From assembly GCF_000801105.2 (NCBI RefSeq), contig NC_079514.1:45760515-45824514 (forward strand): DNA of 64,000 nucleotides. The letters run 5' to 3'. The notes below the pieces were generated by a model. It saw only the letters and a program-made list of their open reading frames with translations, had not been told where the DNA came from and searched no databases. Source of the DNA: Raphanus sativus (lineage: Eukaryota; Streptophyta; Magnoliopsida; Brassicales; Brassicaceae). Both the position numbers and the translations under genes were made by a program. This document shows positions 12,794 through 24,622 of this stretch, piece by piece (position 1 is the stretch's first letter; each line of letters opens with the position of its first letter).

Positions 12794-14122
12794 CACAAAA
12801 GTCTTAAATAAATATTGAATTTAGTAAAATATTAAATTCAAAAGAATTTTACATAATTTTGAACATGAAAGAGTATTAGAGCCCTAAGTATGTGTAGTTT
12901 TATTTAAATACACATGCATATTATATTTAATGTAGTTTTATATTAAAATTGGTATGCTAATAAGATTATTTTGCTTTGATACTATCTATTTTTAGTAAGC
13001 AAATTTTGATCCTTGAGTTTGGGATTTGAATTTTGACTAGATCCGCAACTAATATTTTTGTCATAATTAATATAATTCCACATTTTGTAACTAATTTGAC
13101 CTCTTCAAAGTAAAATCGGAAATTATTAGGCTCACTTAAAATACTTGGAAATTCATTTGATTATTGAAATAGTTGAGAAATTTTGTAATCACAGTGGATA
13201 AGTTAAAGAGATTATTTACCCCTTTTCACACTTTCTATAATTACAAAAAGTAACTGATTACATATTCATATATGGTCACATGCATATTTAGATACTGTCA
13301 AGATAATCCTATAAATATTCCTAACTTGCTTTCGAAAAAGAGGGCTTTCACCGCTTGCTTTTTACGATAAAACTAGACAAACATGTAACTTGTGTATGAT
13401 CAAACCAGAAGATTAACGCATGTAATGTTGTATTCACTTTTAGTAACGGATTCCAAGTGTTATTTCACTAAATATGATTCATCCTATTGAAAATGTAAAA
13501 TAGTCGAAACAGGAAGACTAGTGAATTGTCACGGGAAAAATCAAATGCAGCGGACAAAAACAAAATATAATAACAACAAAAATTCCTGAGAAACGACTAT
13601 TAATGTTATTTGTCTATGAAAATTAGGAAGCACGTGAATTAACCAAGGTACATGGTATGAGTCGTGGGACCAGCGGTGGTCGACGCTGAATCACAGGGCG
13701 ACGTCACTTCGACGTTTGAGTGAATATGAATTGTACCTTCGTTTATAAGAAACGATTCAAGTGCTATGACGTATATAGATGATTAAATTAATATAACAAT
13801 GTGTCATTTGAAGTGGATTTCATTATTAGATGGTGGAACTTTTTGCTTTCATCTGCTGATCACACCCGTAATAAGAAAATGAATGGTACCAATATGGACC
13901 ATATCGAAACTTTAATGTCTGTATAACAAAAGTATGGGGCTTAATTGCGCCATTACTAATATATGTCCACTCAGTTGAACTAGTATGAACTATGGGCCTT
14001 AGGTGAGAGATGGCCATTGGCCGGACCCGGGTTTGACCGCAAACATGTGATACAATCGTATGGGGCCTATAATTTATATCAAATTTTAAAGCCTACTTTT
14101 TTCATTGTTGCAATGGTCATCT
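11975..14122. other. intergenic stretch with a microsatellite-linked tandem duplication
   Basis: No gene is recognised over about 2.1 kb. At 12701 a 30-bp unit starting gcattaaccagaatatat is repeated once in tandem (12701-12730 and from 12731); the second copy runs into a long (AT)n tract at about 12743-12791. Around 13660-13710 there are several ACGT cores (gcacgtg, gacgtc), but no gene to link them to. Confidence 0.5.
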
Positions 14123-14130
14123 GTTTATAT

Positions 14131-14511
14131 CAGTGTTCTAAAAAAGCGGTCCACGGTCTAGGCGGCCTCCTAGGCGGCGCTTAGGCGCGAGGCGTTCCAG
14201 AACCGTGGCGATTACTTTTTAAATCGCCTAAATAATTACAATATTGTAATAATAAATAATATATAATTTATTATTCATAAACTATAATAATTAATATATT
14301 TTAATATATATTCTTATGATAATATTTTTATCATATATAAATAATAATTTTTCCTATTATTAAGTATAAAATATTACATATATTTCATATATTGCTATAA
14401 TTTATAAACGCCTAAACCGTTTAACTAATAATCTAGGTATTCACTTAGTCGTTCTAGGCGCTACGCGTTAGGTCGCCGCCCGCTTAGCGCCTAGCACTTT
14501 CTTGAACACTG
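14131..14511. mobile_element. hAT MITE, 381 bp
   Basis: Flanked by a perfect 8-bp duplication gtttatat (14123-14130 and 14512-14519). The terminal inverted repeats start CAGTGTTC on both sides. Subterminal regions are GC-rich and palindromic (ggcggcctcctaggcggcgc on the left; gtcgccgcccgcttagcgcc on the right) around an AT-rich core. No protein is encoded. Duplication length and CA..TG ends fit hAT. The GC-rich subterminal motif is shared with the element at 26040-26642. Confidence 0.87.
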
Positions 14512-14519
14512 GTTTATAT

Positions 14520-15367
14520 CATTTCATATATCAGAGTCACATTGTAAAGTTTTATAATCTATTTTCTCTTTAGACCAAGTTAAAGTAGTTTAATTCTACA
14601 ACAAATGTTCTAGATAATCTTAAAGAAAGTTAGAGAAATGTTAAAAAAATTGATTGCGCCTGAATTTCTTTTATTGTTTTCGAAATTGTTAACTGCACGG
14701 CAAAACGGGGAAACAACACGTGATGTGCCAGCATCTTCGTTGTAATAAACGAGTAGGTGTTTATCTATATAGTCTCGAATGTCGAACGCAGATTAAGAAT
14801 TGTAATGGTAGGAAAAAAAAGAATTATAATGGTAGGGTGACAAGATTGACAAAGTGATAACGAAATGAAAAGCGAAGGATATGGATACCAATGAAACATA
14901 ATTCATGTGAAGTGGGCTAAAGCCGTTCCTACATTTCCCTTTTCTTGAGATTTTTCCTTTGACTTTTATTCAACTCATTTCCGTGAAACAATGTTCTGTC
15001 AATCGTCGACGTTTAGTCATAATTCTTGTAGTGGAATGAATTAGCTAGACATTCCATTGCTAGTGACATGTATTTCAAACATAAACAAAGTTACAGTAAT
15101 ACACTTTTATACCAAATTAAGAATGGTTGTTATTTTGCTTTGAAAATAAAGTAGTCGAGTTTGGAGCGTAAGCGCCCATCTTTATATATTTATACTTCTA
15201 ACAACAGAAAACAAGGTCCCAATACTAATATCATATAAACACGCTTTACTATATAGTCCTTATTTGACTTTTAATATGAAGAAAAGTAACGAGATGGTCA
15301 CTATATTAATATATATACACAAACATGTTAATTAGCTCCCATCAACATCCAGAACTCAAACCCTAAA
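14520..15367. other. intergenic stretch upstream of the 127-aa gene
   Basis: No gene is seen. The last 150 bases before the ATG at 15368 include a TATA-like run (about 15306-15317) and an aaaccctaaaatgg leader, compatible with a promoter and short 5' UTR. Confidence 0.45.
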
Positions 15368-15751
15368 ATGGAGGCTGATGATTTAACGAAACTCTCTCTT
15401 CTCCAACGCAGAAACGGAGCCGTTTCACAAACCCTAGACTTGGAGCTCCTCTCTGTCAACAAATCTTCTAATGATCTTCTTCTACGTTACACTTCCCTCA
15501 GAGACATCCTCCCTTCCACCACAGCCACCGCTGATTCCTCTGCCGTCTCTGTACCGGCTCCCGTCATCTCGATCCGCAACCGCCTTGTAAAGCAAGCCGC
15601 TTGCTCCTACCTACAACCTGCTACTCCAACCCCTTCCTCTAACTCTTCGTTTCTCCGCCGTGTCTCTTCTTCTTTCTTCCGCCTCCTCTCAGCCGTATTC
15701 GGTTCCCTCCTCCGCCTCTTTCCATCACCTCGAAGAATATTCAGAGCTTAG
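15368..15751 (+). CDS. small plant protein of unknown function, 127 aa
   Basis: An intact single-exon frame with good codon use and an ATG directly after a CAAACCCTAAA leader. The protein starts MEADDLTKLSLLQRRN, has a central Pro/Ser/Thr-rich stretch, and ends in a hydrophobic, arginine-rich tail (SFFRLLSAVFGSLLRLFPSP, then RRIFRA). That tail could form an amphipathic or membrane-associating helix. I recognise no catalytic domain. Gene order suggests the uncharacterised Arabidopsis protein near At3g52520, recalled from memory only. The overlapping 69-aa frame at 15660 is a shadow. Real expression is likely but unproven. Confidence 0.68.
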   Translation: MEADDLTKLSLLQRRNGAVSQTLDLELLSVNKSSNDLLLRYTSLRDILPSTTATADSSAVSVPAPVISIRNRLVKQAACSYLQPATPTPSSNSSFLRRVSSSFFRLLSAVFGSLLRLFPSPRRIFRA

Positions 15752-16510
15752 TGATATAATTAAGCAGAGAGACTTGACAAACTATTCCGACATCATCTCT
15801 CTGTTTTTCTTTTTTTGTTCCACAATATTTTTTTTTCTTTTATTTCAAACAAATCGTGAATGTTTTTGATGTTCATGTAATACATGTCAGTTTGAGCCCT
15901 GGAACTTGCGGGCCTGGCTTGGCGCGAGTCTCCATGAGGATGTTTACTCAGTTATCTTCGCCTGTTCTTGTAGGCAATGGTGCCAAAGACTAGTCAAACG
16001 AAAACCGCCTTGCAATTTTGATTTTAATTGGATATTTAATCACTGTTATGTAATTTTTAGATATATAAACATTGTTATGTCACTTTGGATGGATGAATGA
16101 TCAGGCGATCCAAAAAGGTGGAGGTGTTTGAAACATGTTCTAGTAAAAACAAAAAACAATCAATGTGAAAAAAGTAAGAGAAAAGAAAATTGTTTACATA
16201 TAAATCTTGTACAAGATACGTCAAACCTAATTGTAGTTTTATAGGAGTATAATACAAGAAAAAAAATTGTTTACATATATTCGGTATTGCTCGTTTTACT
16301 GCTTATCTAGCCTAACCATGAGAAACTTACACAAAAATAGAGAATATCATTAACCTTAATAACTTTCTAACATGAATAAGTTCCATATGAGAATACACTG
16401 ACTGTGCCACTCACATGTATCCGTATCACAGTATAAGTACAAAACCTCTTTCGCATAGAAACCATTAACACTTGGTTTCTGACACTTTAATAGTTTAGTG
16501 CATATTGTAA
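15752..16510. other. 3' flank of the 127-aa gene and intergenic DNA
   Basis: T-rich DNA plausible as 3' UTR lies just after the stop. Beyond that I see no gene up to the Helitron start. Confidence 0.45.
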
Positions 16511-17139
16511 TCTATACTATTAAAACTGAAGGGCCTTTTTTGAGGTCCCCTTCTTTTTGTACTTATTTACTATTTTATGCCACTGAATTATTTATAAAGT
16601 ATGGTTTTAATATTAAATGATTATCAATTTTAATGATTTGAAAAAATCCGAATCAACGTAATTATAGCAACTGTAACGTATCTCTACCCGAAGTTTTCGA
16701 GCCGGAAAAAGCTTTCTCGGGTGATGGCTATTAGGGCTTTTCTTTTATGATCTTAATTCAAGAGTCATACGTTTGAGAACGATGCTATCGACATTGTTTT
16801 CTTTTATAAATCGATCAACGGAATTAACATCAAGAATCAAAAACGACTGTTTCTAAGAAAGGTCTTCTCTTTGTGGAATTGAGGATGAAAGCGATGAAAA
16901 GGTTAGTTGATTTTGATCTGAGGGCATCTTATTATGGATTAATGTATTGTTAAAGATGTGCCATAGAACCACCAAGGAAGTTTTATTGTTTGATATTATG
17001 GATCCAGAAAGGTTTTGATTGAATTTTCAAACCTTAATTTACATTTTGACTGTTGTTTATTGTTTCATTATGCAGAGATTGGGGATTTGATCTTCACAGG
17101 ATTTGGTTATACCTGAATGTCTGGAAAAGGGTTTCGGAA

Positions 17140-18076
17140 TAACTCATCCGCCACCACTTCCGCAGTTTCGAAACAGAGTTCTTCGCACTCTGTCATTTCC
17201 ACGACACAAGCTCAAGTAATGAACAAAATGGCTGCTCCTCCTTTGTCTCTTGATTTTTTTTTCAGCGTAGATCTTTAGGTAAAGATGAAGCAACATTACC
17301 TATGCTGAAAGTACTTCATTGGGATAAAGTCAGGGCTCACAGCACCGGACTATGGTCTATTATATGCTTAATAAATCTCTTTCGAGTAAGTTTACAACTT
17401 GCTTTGGCCTTAGACACAATTAACTAAAGCTTTTTAGAATGTATGATTATGTATTTGTCTTGTGGATACACAGATTGGAGGAAGAGATGATCGAGTCGCT
17501 ATTTGGATACACAATGCAAATCTCCACAAAGAACGAAGAAGGGAAGTGCAACCATCACCAGGAAAACACTTTCTTGAACCTAAAAGATTTCAGAACTTTA
17601 CTATTTTCTTGAAAGCCCTTAACGCAAGAAGCGATTAAATTTGCTCTGCTTTGGGAAAAAGTAAGCCAGGATCAGCTCGAATCGTTGTGGATCTCATCTG
17701 ATTGTAAACCGTTCTTTTGTTTCAGGGGAAGGGTTGTGTTTACAGCAACTATAAGTATTTGTGAAGATGATGCCGTCTAAATAAAGAAGAAGAGTTGAAG
17801 CTGTGTAGCTACTAAGGAGTATTAGATGAACTTGGCTCTGCTGAGAAATTTCTCAGAGTGCTTGTGGGAGTACCATTTGCATTTCAAAGATCTGAAATAA
17901 TGCTTTACCGAGAGACGTTTGAAGATGAAGTGGTTCATCTCAAAAACTCCTTCTCAATGCTTAAGGTGATTAATACAGAAATTACTTAATTAGGAAGGTT
18001 GCAAGGAGCTTAAGTCAAACAGGTTATTCCTGAAGCTTTTAGAAGCTGTCTTTAAAACTTGGAACAAGATAAATTT
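17140..18076 (+). pseudogene. captured fragment of a formin gene (FH2 region)
   Basis: Several stretches match the FH2 actin-nucleating domain of plant formins in order: LHWDKVRA (17314-17337), LEEEMIESLFGY (from 17475), EPKRFQNFTIFLKALNA (from 17576), SKEEELKLC-like residues (about 17770-17810), LGSAEKFLRVLVGVPFAFQR and MLYRETFEDEV (about 17830-17930), and ELKSNRLFLKLLEAVFKTWN (about 18010-18070). A PPPLPQF stretch near 17150 fits the FH1-FH2 junction. The blocks are separated by intron-like DNA with GT/AG borders, so the copy is genomic rather than cDNA-derived. Stops and frame changes interrupt it, and it ends early in FH2. It lies inside the Helitron, so transposon-mediated capture is the best explanation. 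Confidence 0.82.
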
Positions 18077-18505
18077 TGTAGGGTGATATAAAAATATAAA
18101 ATTTGTGTGAATTAAATTAGTGTTCCAGTTGAAAAATATGTTTGATTAAAATCACATATTATAATAGAAAATAATGATGACTTAGAATGTTAGTCCACGT
18201 CTGAGCAATGTTTTAAAACCAGATCCGAATGTTTTAAAACCAGATCTAGATGCTGAATCAGATGACCTTTCGGGTCATCGGATCGATCGCGGATGAACCT
18301 CAAATTAATAAAATAATTAATTTTATTATATATAATAATATATTAGCTACAAAATAAAAACATAGAACTAAACTAAGTATTTTCAAATATTTTTATAAAC
18401 ATAAAATAATAATTTAGATATGTATATATTTTATGTTTAACAAATATTTAACTTTAGCTTCTATATTTTATTTTTATTTAACATACAAAATATTAAAAAT
18501 ACTTT

Positions 18506-18809
18506 TTTTTTAACGTCTGAGTCGATTATTATCGATTAATTATGTTATTACAATGGTGAGAATATTACAAAGACGATTTTACAGCCGACAATTCTACCAC
18601 CCTGTGAGAATACCCGCCTGACTGCACCACTCTGAGCCGTCCTATGAGATCCATGTTCGATGGTACACCATGCACCAAGCTGAAGATCTCATGTAACCTG
18701 TTTCTCCATAATCTGCATAATGTGGTATTTTCTGGGGTTTGAACCTCAGACCTCCGGATGTAGAAGCAATTGAACCCTTAGTCAAACCACTGGACCAAGG
18801 GGGCTTCCA
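18506..18809 (-). mobile_element. tRNA-derived SINE, about 304 bp
   Basis: On the minus strand the element begins with a tRNA-like head: an A-box-like TGGTCCAGTGGTT and, about 40 bases on, a B-box-like GGTTCAAACCC. It ends in a poly(A) run (T tract at 18502-18511 on the plus strand). A 12-bp duplication taaaaatacttt flanks it (18494-18505 and 18810-18821). These are the standard marks of a SINE moved by LINE machinery. It sits inside the Helitron. Confidence 0.82.
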
Positions 18810-18884
18810 TAAAAATACTTTAGTTTATTCAATTTTTTTTGTAACAAGTTAAGATTTATGACATCTAACAAAAATATCAAAACT

Positions 18885-18986
18885 TAGTTTACATTTTGAC
18901 TGTTTTTATTGTTTCATTATGCGGAGATTGGGGATTTGATCTTCACAGGATTTGGTTATACCTGAATATCTGGAAAAGGGTTTCGA
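18885..18986 (+). repeat. about 102-bp second copy of 17035-17136 within the Helitron
   Basis: Both copies contain tacattttgactg, tgtttcattatgc, gagattggggatttgatctt and tctggaaaagggtttcg with few differences. They flank most of the formin fragment and are in direct orientation, which points to an internal duplication or two capture or joining events. Confidence 0.8.
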
Positions 18987-19489
18987 ATTTAAAAATTCAT
19001 AATAATTGCAAGTTTAAAGTGATAAATTAAATTTCAAATACAAAATATACCAAAAGTAAAATATCATTAATAAATTGTCAATAACAAAACTGAAAAACAT
19101 AAATTTTTAATTAGAAATTATACAAAATATATTTTAAAAACATAATTCAAAAACAAAAGCTTTCTATTGGTTTAACTAATGTTTCAACCAGTAACTGGGT
19201 TTCCGGTTTTAGTGGTTTTTAGCGGATTTTATTGGGTTTTTAAATTTTGGTTTTTTTTTAGAAAATTCGAACCGGATTTATATTGGTCGCTGGGTTTACC
19301 AGTCCAACCCCGGAACTGGATCGGGGTTTAATGAGTAATGATGATTATTCCATGCAATAACTATTTTAGAATTGATGATATAATATGTTAGCCCAAGTCT
19401 AAGTAAAATATGTTTGACTAGAATCACATATTATAGCAATTAAGAATTTATATAAAACTATACCAAAGATCTTTGTTGCTTTTACTAGG

Positions 19490-20085
19490 GTTGGAAAAAA
19501 ATCCAAATAAAAAAAAACTAACTGAATTTGATCCAAAAAGTAGAATTGTATCCAATCGAAATTAATTAAATATTTGAATGAATTAAAAATTTAGTATTTA
19601 TAGAACCAAAATTTAATCAAACAAAAATATTTTGGGTATCTAAATTAAATTTTATATGTATATATATATATATATATATCAATTTTTAGGTTTAATTTAT
19701 AAAAATATCTAAAATTTGAGCTGTTTTGAAATTTTCCAAAATATTAAAAATATATAAATAGTCAAAAATAAATATCAAAAATAAATAATAATATTCAAAA
19801 CATCAAAAATATTTGAAATATGTATTGATTCTATATCTAAATTTTCAAGTTAAACCAATTTATGTATTAAACTTACATGCAATATATTAGTTTTTAGATT
19901 TTGAGAAATTTAAAGTGTATGAATTTTAAGTTTTTTAAAAAGATTTAAACGGGTTATCAAAACGCGAACCAAGCCTACAAAGATTCAAACTCAATTCAAA
20001 CTGAATTTCCGAATGAAACTGAAATCTTTAACCAATATAAACTCAAACAAAACCAGAATTAGTACCAAATGCCCACTCTTTGTTT
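19490..20085 (+). repeat. dispersed AT-rich repeat, copy 1
   Basis: It shares ordered blocks with the repeat at 42530-43157 and, inverted, 59067-59630: a tattgattctatatc block, aaaccaatttatat, ttttgagaaatttaaagt, gggttatc-aaac, and a 3' part rich in aac-ccgaa motifs. Non-coding. Transposon class not determined. Confidence 0.65.
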
Positions 20086-20311
20086 TTAAATCAAAATAGT
20101 TAAATAAGAAATTATCCCGCGCTTTGAAAAAAACGATCTCATTCCCGGGAGGTCACCCATATATATATGTTGGATCAAACCAAATTTATTAACAATAATC
20201 GATCTCAACCCGGATACTCATGCCTAAACACACTTATGAAAAAATCAAACAAAAACATAATTTTAAAACAAAACGATTGTCCCGCCCTCTAAAGGGCGGG
20301 TCAAAATCTAG

Positions 20312-21297
20312 TATTCTGTTATATTAAGTTTGGAATACATTGGACTCTTCTTTCCTGCTCTGGTGCACAATCAAAATCACATTTCTCTCTTCCCTATCAT
20401 TGAAATATATAAGTTTTTAATTTTAAAAAAGATTGTTAAATTAGTTTTCTTTTATGTTTGGTTGTTGGTTTTTAAGGTTTGAATTTGAATTGTAGATATT
20501 TATAGATGTTTGTTTTAAGATATATATATATATTTTTGGGATTTAATAAATTTAGGATTTTGATGTTTGATGTAAGATTTGGATGTTTAATTTTAGGATA
20601 AGTTAGTTTAGTTCTTTTTTGTGTTGGTAAAATGTTCAAAAATGGTTTTCATATTTAAAACATAATTTTGAATTTAAAGTAAATAAGCTATTTAAAAAAT
20701 CAAAAATTGTATCATAATTTAACAAATTTACATACGTTTTGATAAATGTTCTCAGTTTACAGAAAATGTTTTTCCATACTTCATATTTAGAAATAATTTT
20801 ATCATAAATAATATTGTACAGACATTTGATTCTTATAAATTTGCAAGACATTTTATCATCTAAAACGATTTTCAATTTTTATTTTTAAATATTTTTATAT
20901 TATATATATTTTATAATTTTCAGTTTAGAATTTTTAATTTATGATTTCCTGTTTTAGTTTGTTAGATAAAGGTTATAGTACTTTTAATAAAAACAATTCT
21001 TATAATTTATGTATATTATTGTTATATTTTTTAAGAAAAATCTTGTTTTATTTATTTTAAAAACTGAAAACTTTTTTATTTTTATTGTTAATTTTTATAA
21101 ATTTCTGACAAATAATATTCCCCGAAAATATTTTTTGGGAACTCGTACATAATTTTCCTGATGGAACATATTCGTTGGGACTTTATCGGAAACATTTCTA
21201 AGGGATTGATAAAAAAATTCCAATGATCAACAGTCACCAAAAATCTGTGATTAATTTTCGATAAATTTCCAAAAAAAAAATATTTTTCCGATAAAAT
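20312..21297. other. AT-rich intergenic stretch
   Basis: Very AT-rich with no coding frame of quality and no recognised element. Confidence 0.5.
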
Positions 21298-21307
21298 AGA
21301 CCCGACA

Positions 21308-22190
21308 TCTTTACTGTTATTAAAAAAGTCTCTCTCTCTAGATCACAACTCTCTGCCTTCTCACTACTCAACCACCGTGAGCACTGTCTCCGGCCGGCGG
21401 TTTTGGCTCCCATAGCCACCGCCGATCCGGCACTTCTAGGTTTTTCTTCTTTTTCTGTTCTGCATGTTGTTATCGGCGGGAAGGGACTCTCGGGTCCAAT
21501 TTTCTTCTGCTTCCCTCAACTCTGGGATGAAGAAGCGCTCCCTGCTCTCTCATCGCCGGCTGTTTAGATTCCGGCCTCGCATCTCCCACTCGATGGATGG
21601 CTGGCGCCTGACTCTGGGACCGTGCCGTCTTCTCTTCGACGGTGATCGCCGGCTTCGTCTCCTTGGAAGTGCTCGCACTGTAAGTAGGTCCGATGTGGTG
21701 TTTGGTGGCCAAGCGTGGAGGAGATTTCGATTCCATGAATCGATGGACGTTCTCTAAGCGTTGGCGTGTGATAAAGAATCTGAATTCCTTTACTTCTAAC
21801 GTTTGTTGTTGGAAGTGGTGTTCGGTGTTCGTGTGAATTTCCCGGTGGTGATTCCGGGGGGCAATTGTCTCGTATGGTTTCAGTGACGACTTTCGCAAGG
21901 ATTTGAAGACGGTGGGACGGTTCCGGTGTCGACTCGGGCGCAGGCCTTGGCGGTGATTTCCGGTCATCGGAGATGGGGGCTCTGCTTCCTCGACACGCGT
22001 CCTCCCTTGGTGCCGTGTTGCAACACGTGGAGCGGCGACTGGAGTGTCGGTTTTATTGGGCCTCGTAGTTATGATGGCCCTTTGGGCTTGTATTTTGTTT
22101 TTGGGCTCCGTTTTTTGGGTTTGATTGTATTCGTTTTTTGGCCTTTGAGCTTTAATAATAGTATCAGACGGCAAAAAAAAGAAAAAAAAA
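21308..22190 (+). mobile_element. poly(A)-tailed retroposon with 10-bp target duplication
   Basis: The 10-bp sequence agacccgaca occurs at 21298-21307 and again at 22191-22200. Directly before the second copy is an A-rich tail (22173-22190). The roughly 880 bp between is far more GC-rich than its surroundings and resembles a transcript: a CT-rich leader, GC-rich middle and T-rich 3' part. No intact protein is convincing. It is either a non-autonomous LINE-type element or a processed transcript; the source is unknown. The 243-aa antisense frame across it is low complexity and probably spurious. Confidence 0.7.
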
Positions 22191-22200
22191 AGACCCGACA

Positions 22201-23349
22201 ATACGTTTTCGTTGGAAATACATCATAATGATGATTTTTCGACAGAGTTCTGACGAAAAGTTCTGTCAGGAGTGAAATGTTTTCCTGCAGTATATCAATC
22301 TTTTATTATAATTTCATTATCCACATTATTGATATATAAGAACATACCATCTCTGAAAGAGAACAATATAATTTATATCTACTAACACCATAAAAACAAC
22401 TTTATTGGTAAATATCTCAAAGCAAATATTTCAACCACTTAATGTTACTATTTTGATATAATTTGTTTATATGATTAAATTTTAAATTTTATAAAGATTT
22501 AAAGCCTGGACAGATGTCGTGAGAAGTTCGAGTGGAGTTTTCATTGGTTTTCAAATGATAATCTCATCTTATTATTTTCTTATTTTTCCAGCTTCTATTT
22601 ATTAAAATGGTGAGAGATTCACTTATTCTCAATGAAGAACTTAAGTGGAGAACCTAAGTGAGATATTCATTCAGCCCGAATCTTAGTCAGAGTTAATATG
22701 ATGAACATACCTAGATCAAATAGAACTGAAGAAAGATTTCCAACATGAAATTTCGTAAAGGGAGGTGCAAGAGTTGTTACCCGCACTTGATAAGATAATC
22801 CAAATGATTGATTATGTGTGTAATAGAGTAGACATAATCTAGAATGTTTCAGGAGTTGAGGTAAGTAAATACCTTTACCAAATACTTATAATTTTCAGAT
22901 GTTACCTTCTCTTATGGTTTTACACGATTTTTTTAAAAAACCGACAATTCACATCTAATGATAGAAGAAGTGCACCAAATGCTAAAAATGAAAAAGCGAT
23001 ATATGATGAAACAAATTTTAAAACACATAGTCTAGCCAAAGAGAATATTTTTGGGTAAATAAAATTACATAGAAAATCATACAAGATGAAGACAAACACA
23101 CTGATGGCGTTCAATAAACATTTCTTCTTAGTATATTGCTTATTCATCTTATTATTTCTTGTCTTCATCGTCTCGTTTATCCTCTTCTCCAATTCTTTAT
23201 TATCCAGTCTAAATCTGAAGATTTGATGATGAAGGAGAAAGGAGAAAGAAAAAAGAAGGAAGGAAGGAAGGAAAAAGAAGAAGCATGGAGGGCTGGGAAT
23301 AAAAGATTTACTTGTCTGGAACAAAATGTGCACTTTAAAACTAATTTGG
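22201..23349. other. intergenic stretch, no gene recognised
   Basis: AT-rich with a purine-rich patch (about 23230-23290). Frames across the purine patch are low complexity. Confidence 0.45.
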
Positions 23350-24533
23350 TTGCTATTCTTTCAGGGAGGATCGGTGTGGGTTGCTTGGTTTAAAATTACT
23401 GTTCTATCCGATAACTTAAGCAATTTTTGGACTATCAAGCCTAGCCCTAGGTTCTCCTGGCTAACCAATAAGATAATTAAGATGAGGGATGTAATGTTTA
23501 CCTGGATTCAGATGAAGATTGGTAATGGAAGGCACGGTATGTTTGGACAGACAACTGGTTCCCACATGGGAGAATTTTCGACTTCATTCTACAAGGACGA
23601 AACACCAGACTGGGCATAAGAAGGGATGCGACTTTGGCTTCCTTGCATAATAATGGAAACTGGCTTCTGCCTCCTGCTAGATCAGACAATCAAGTAACTG
23701 TCATAGCCTTTCTGTTATCACTAAATTTCACTGATGAAGATGATCATTATGAATGGGTGATCGATGGAAAGCGAAGTGAAACCTACTCTACAGGGCTAGT
23801 TTATCAGAAACTGAAGGGAGATCAAGACATTTTACCTTGGACTAAAGCGGTGTGGATCAAAGGAGGAATCCCGAAACATAGTTTCTTTGTCTGGCTAGTC
23901 ACACTTAATCGGTGCCCCACTCGTGGCAGGCTTCGTTCGTGGGGACTGCAAACTGATGCTTCTTGCTTGCTTTGTGCTGGATCAGATGAAAGCAGAGATC
24001 ACATTTACTTCCTCTGCCCTTATGCGTTTGAAATATGGTTGGTTTTAGCTACTTGATTTGCGATGATTCTCCAAAGAACTTGGATTGGCAGCTTGAATCA
24101 GATGTCTATGCTAACTGAAGATAGAACTACGAGAAGGCTGCTGCTTCTATCTTGGCAAGCAGTGATTTACTGGGTCTGGATGGAGAGGAATTCTCGGCTT
24201 CATCGTAATTCCACGCGCTCTTCGACAACTCTGCTTCGTTTCATAGACCGGCAAATAAAAGAAAAACTTTTGAGCTATCGAGACTGTAACCCCGCCTTGG
24301 CATCTACTCTCCTTCAAGGTTGGTTCTCTGCATGTGATCGGCACCCCAACCCACTCTCCAGAAACTGATCGTCTTCCAACGCACTTGACAATTCTCTAAT
24401 TTCTGGGTTTTTGCTCTCTTCTTTAAAATGAGTTTTTTAATTATAACTGGGCCTTGCTCTAACACTAAAACCCAATGGATTATGTATTTTCTATTCCTGC
24501 ATTTTAATTTAAATGAAAGCCTTTTCAAAAAAA
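23350..24533 (+). mobile_element. 5'-truncated, decayed LINE (reverse transcriptase C-terminal part)
   Basis: The plus strand encodes the C-terminal part of a plant LINE polyprotein: VWVAWFK and GNGRHGMFGQ stretches, then a zf-RVT region (23634-24056) with WTKAVWIKGGIPKHSFFVW, LCAGSDESRDHIYFLCPYA and, after a stop, VWMERNSRLHRN. It ends in a poly(A)-like run at about 24527-24535. Frame changes near 23620 and a stop near 24057 show it is dead. The 5' junction is approximate; I found no clear target duplication. Confidence 0.82.
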
Positions 24534-24622
24534 AAGTAAAAATAAGAAAAGGGGAAAGGACTATACTATTTTGATAAATATATTAGTATTTTAAACATAT
24601 TAGTAAATTATTGCTTTGTATA

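Larger units (their letters stand above)
16511..20311 (+). mobile_element. Helitron of 3.8 kb with both termini and captured host DNA
   Basis: The 5' end is TCTATACTATTAAAACTG at 16511, preceded by A. The 3' end is a hairpin at 20281-20300 (arms cccgccc and gggcggg), a short spacer and CTAG at 20308-20311, followed by T. This matches the known Helitron structure: 5' TC, 3' hairpin plus CTRR, insertion between A and T without duplication. There is no Rep/helicase frame, so it is non-autonomous. It carries a formin FH2 fragment (17.1-18.1 kb), an internal 0.1-kb duplication, a nested SINE and an AT-rich dispersed repeat. Confidence 0.85.

Noticed and set aside
12601..12807. Frames across the AT repeat, reading as Tyr-Ile repeats
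   Set aside because: Microsatellite translation on both strands.
18720..18809. A tRNA gene suggested by A- and B-box-like sequence
   Set aside because: It does not complete a tRNA cloverleaf and lies in a SINE with target duplication and A-tail.
21470..22201. 243-aa open frame on the minus strand
   Set aside because: Its composition (Thr/Arg/Pro-rich, no domain) and its position antisense to a poly(A)-tailed retroposon make it a chance frame in GC-rich DNA.
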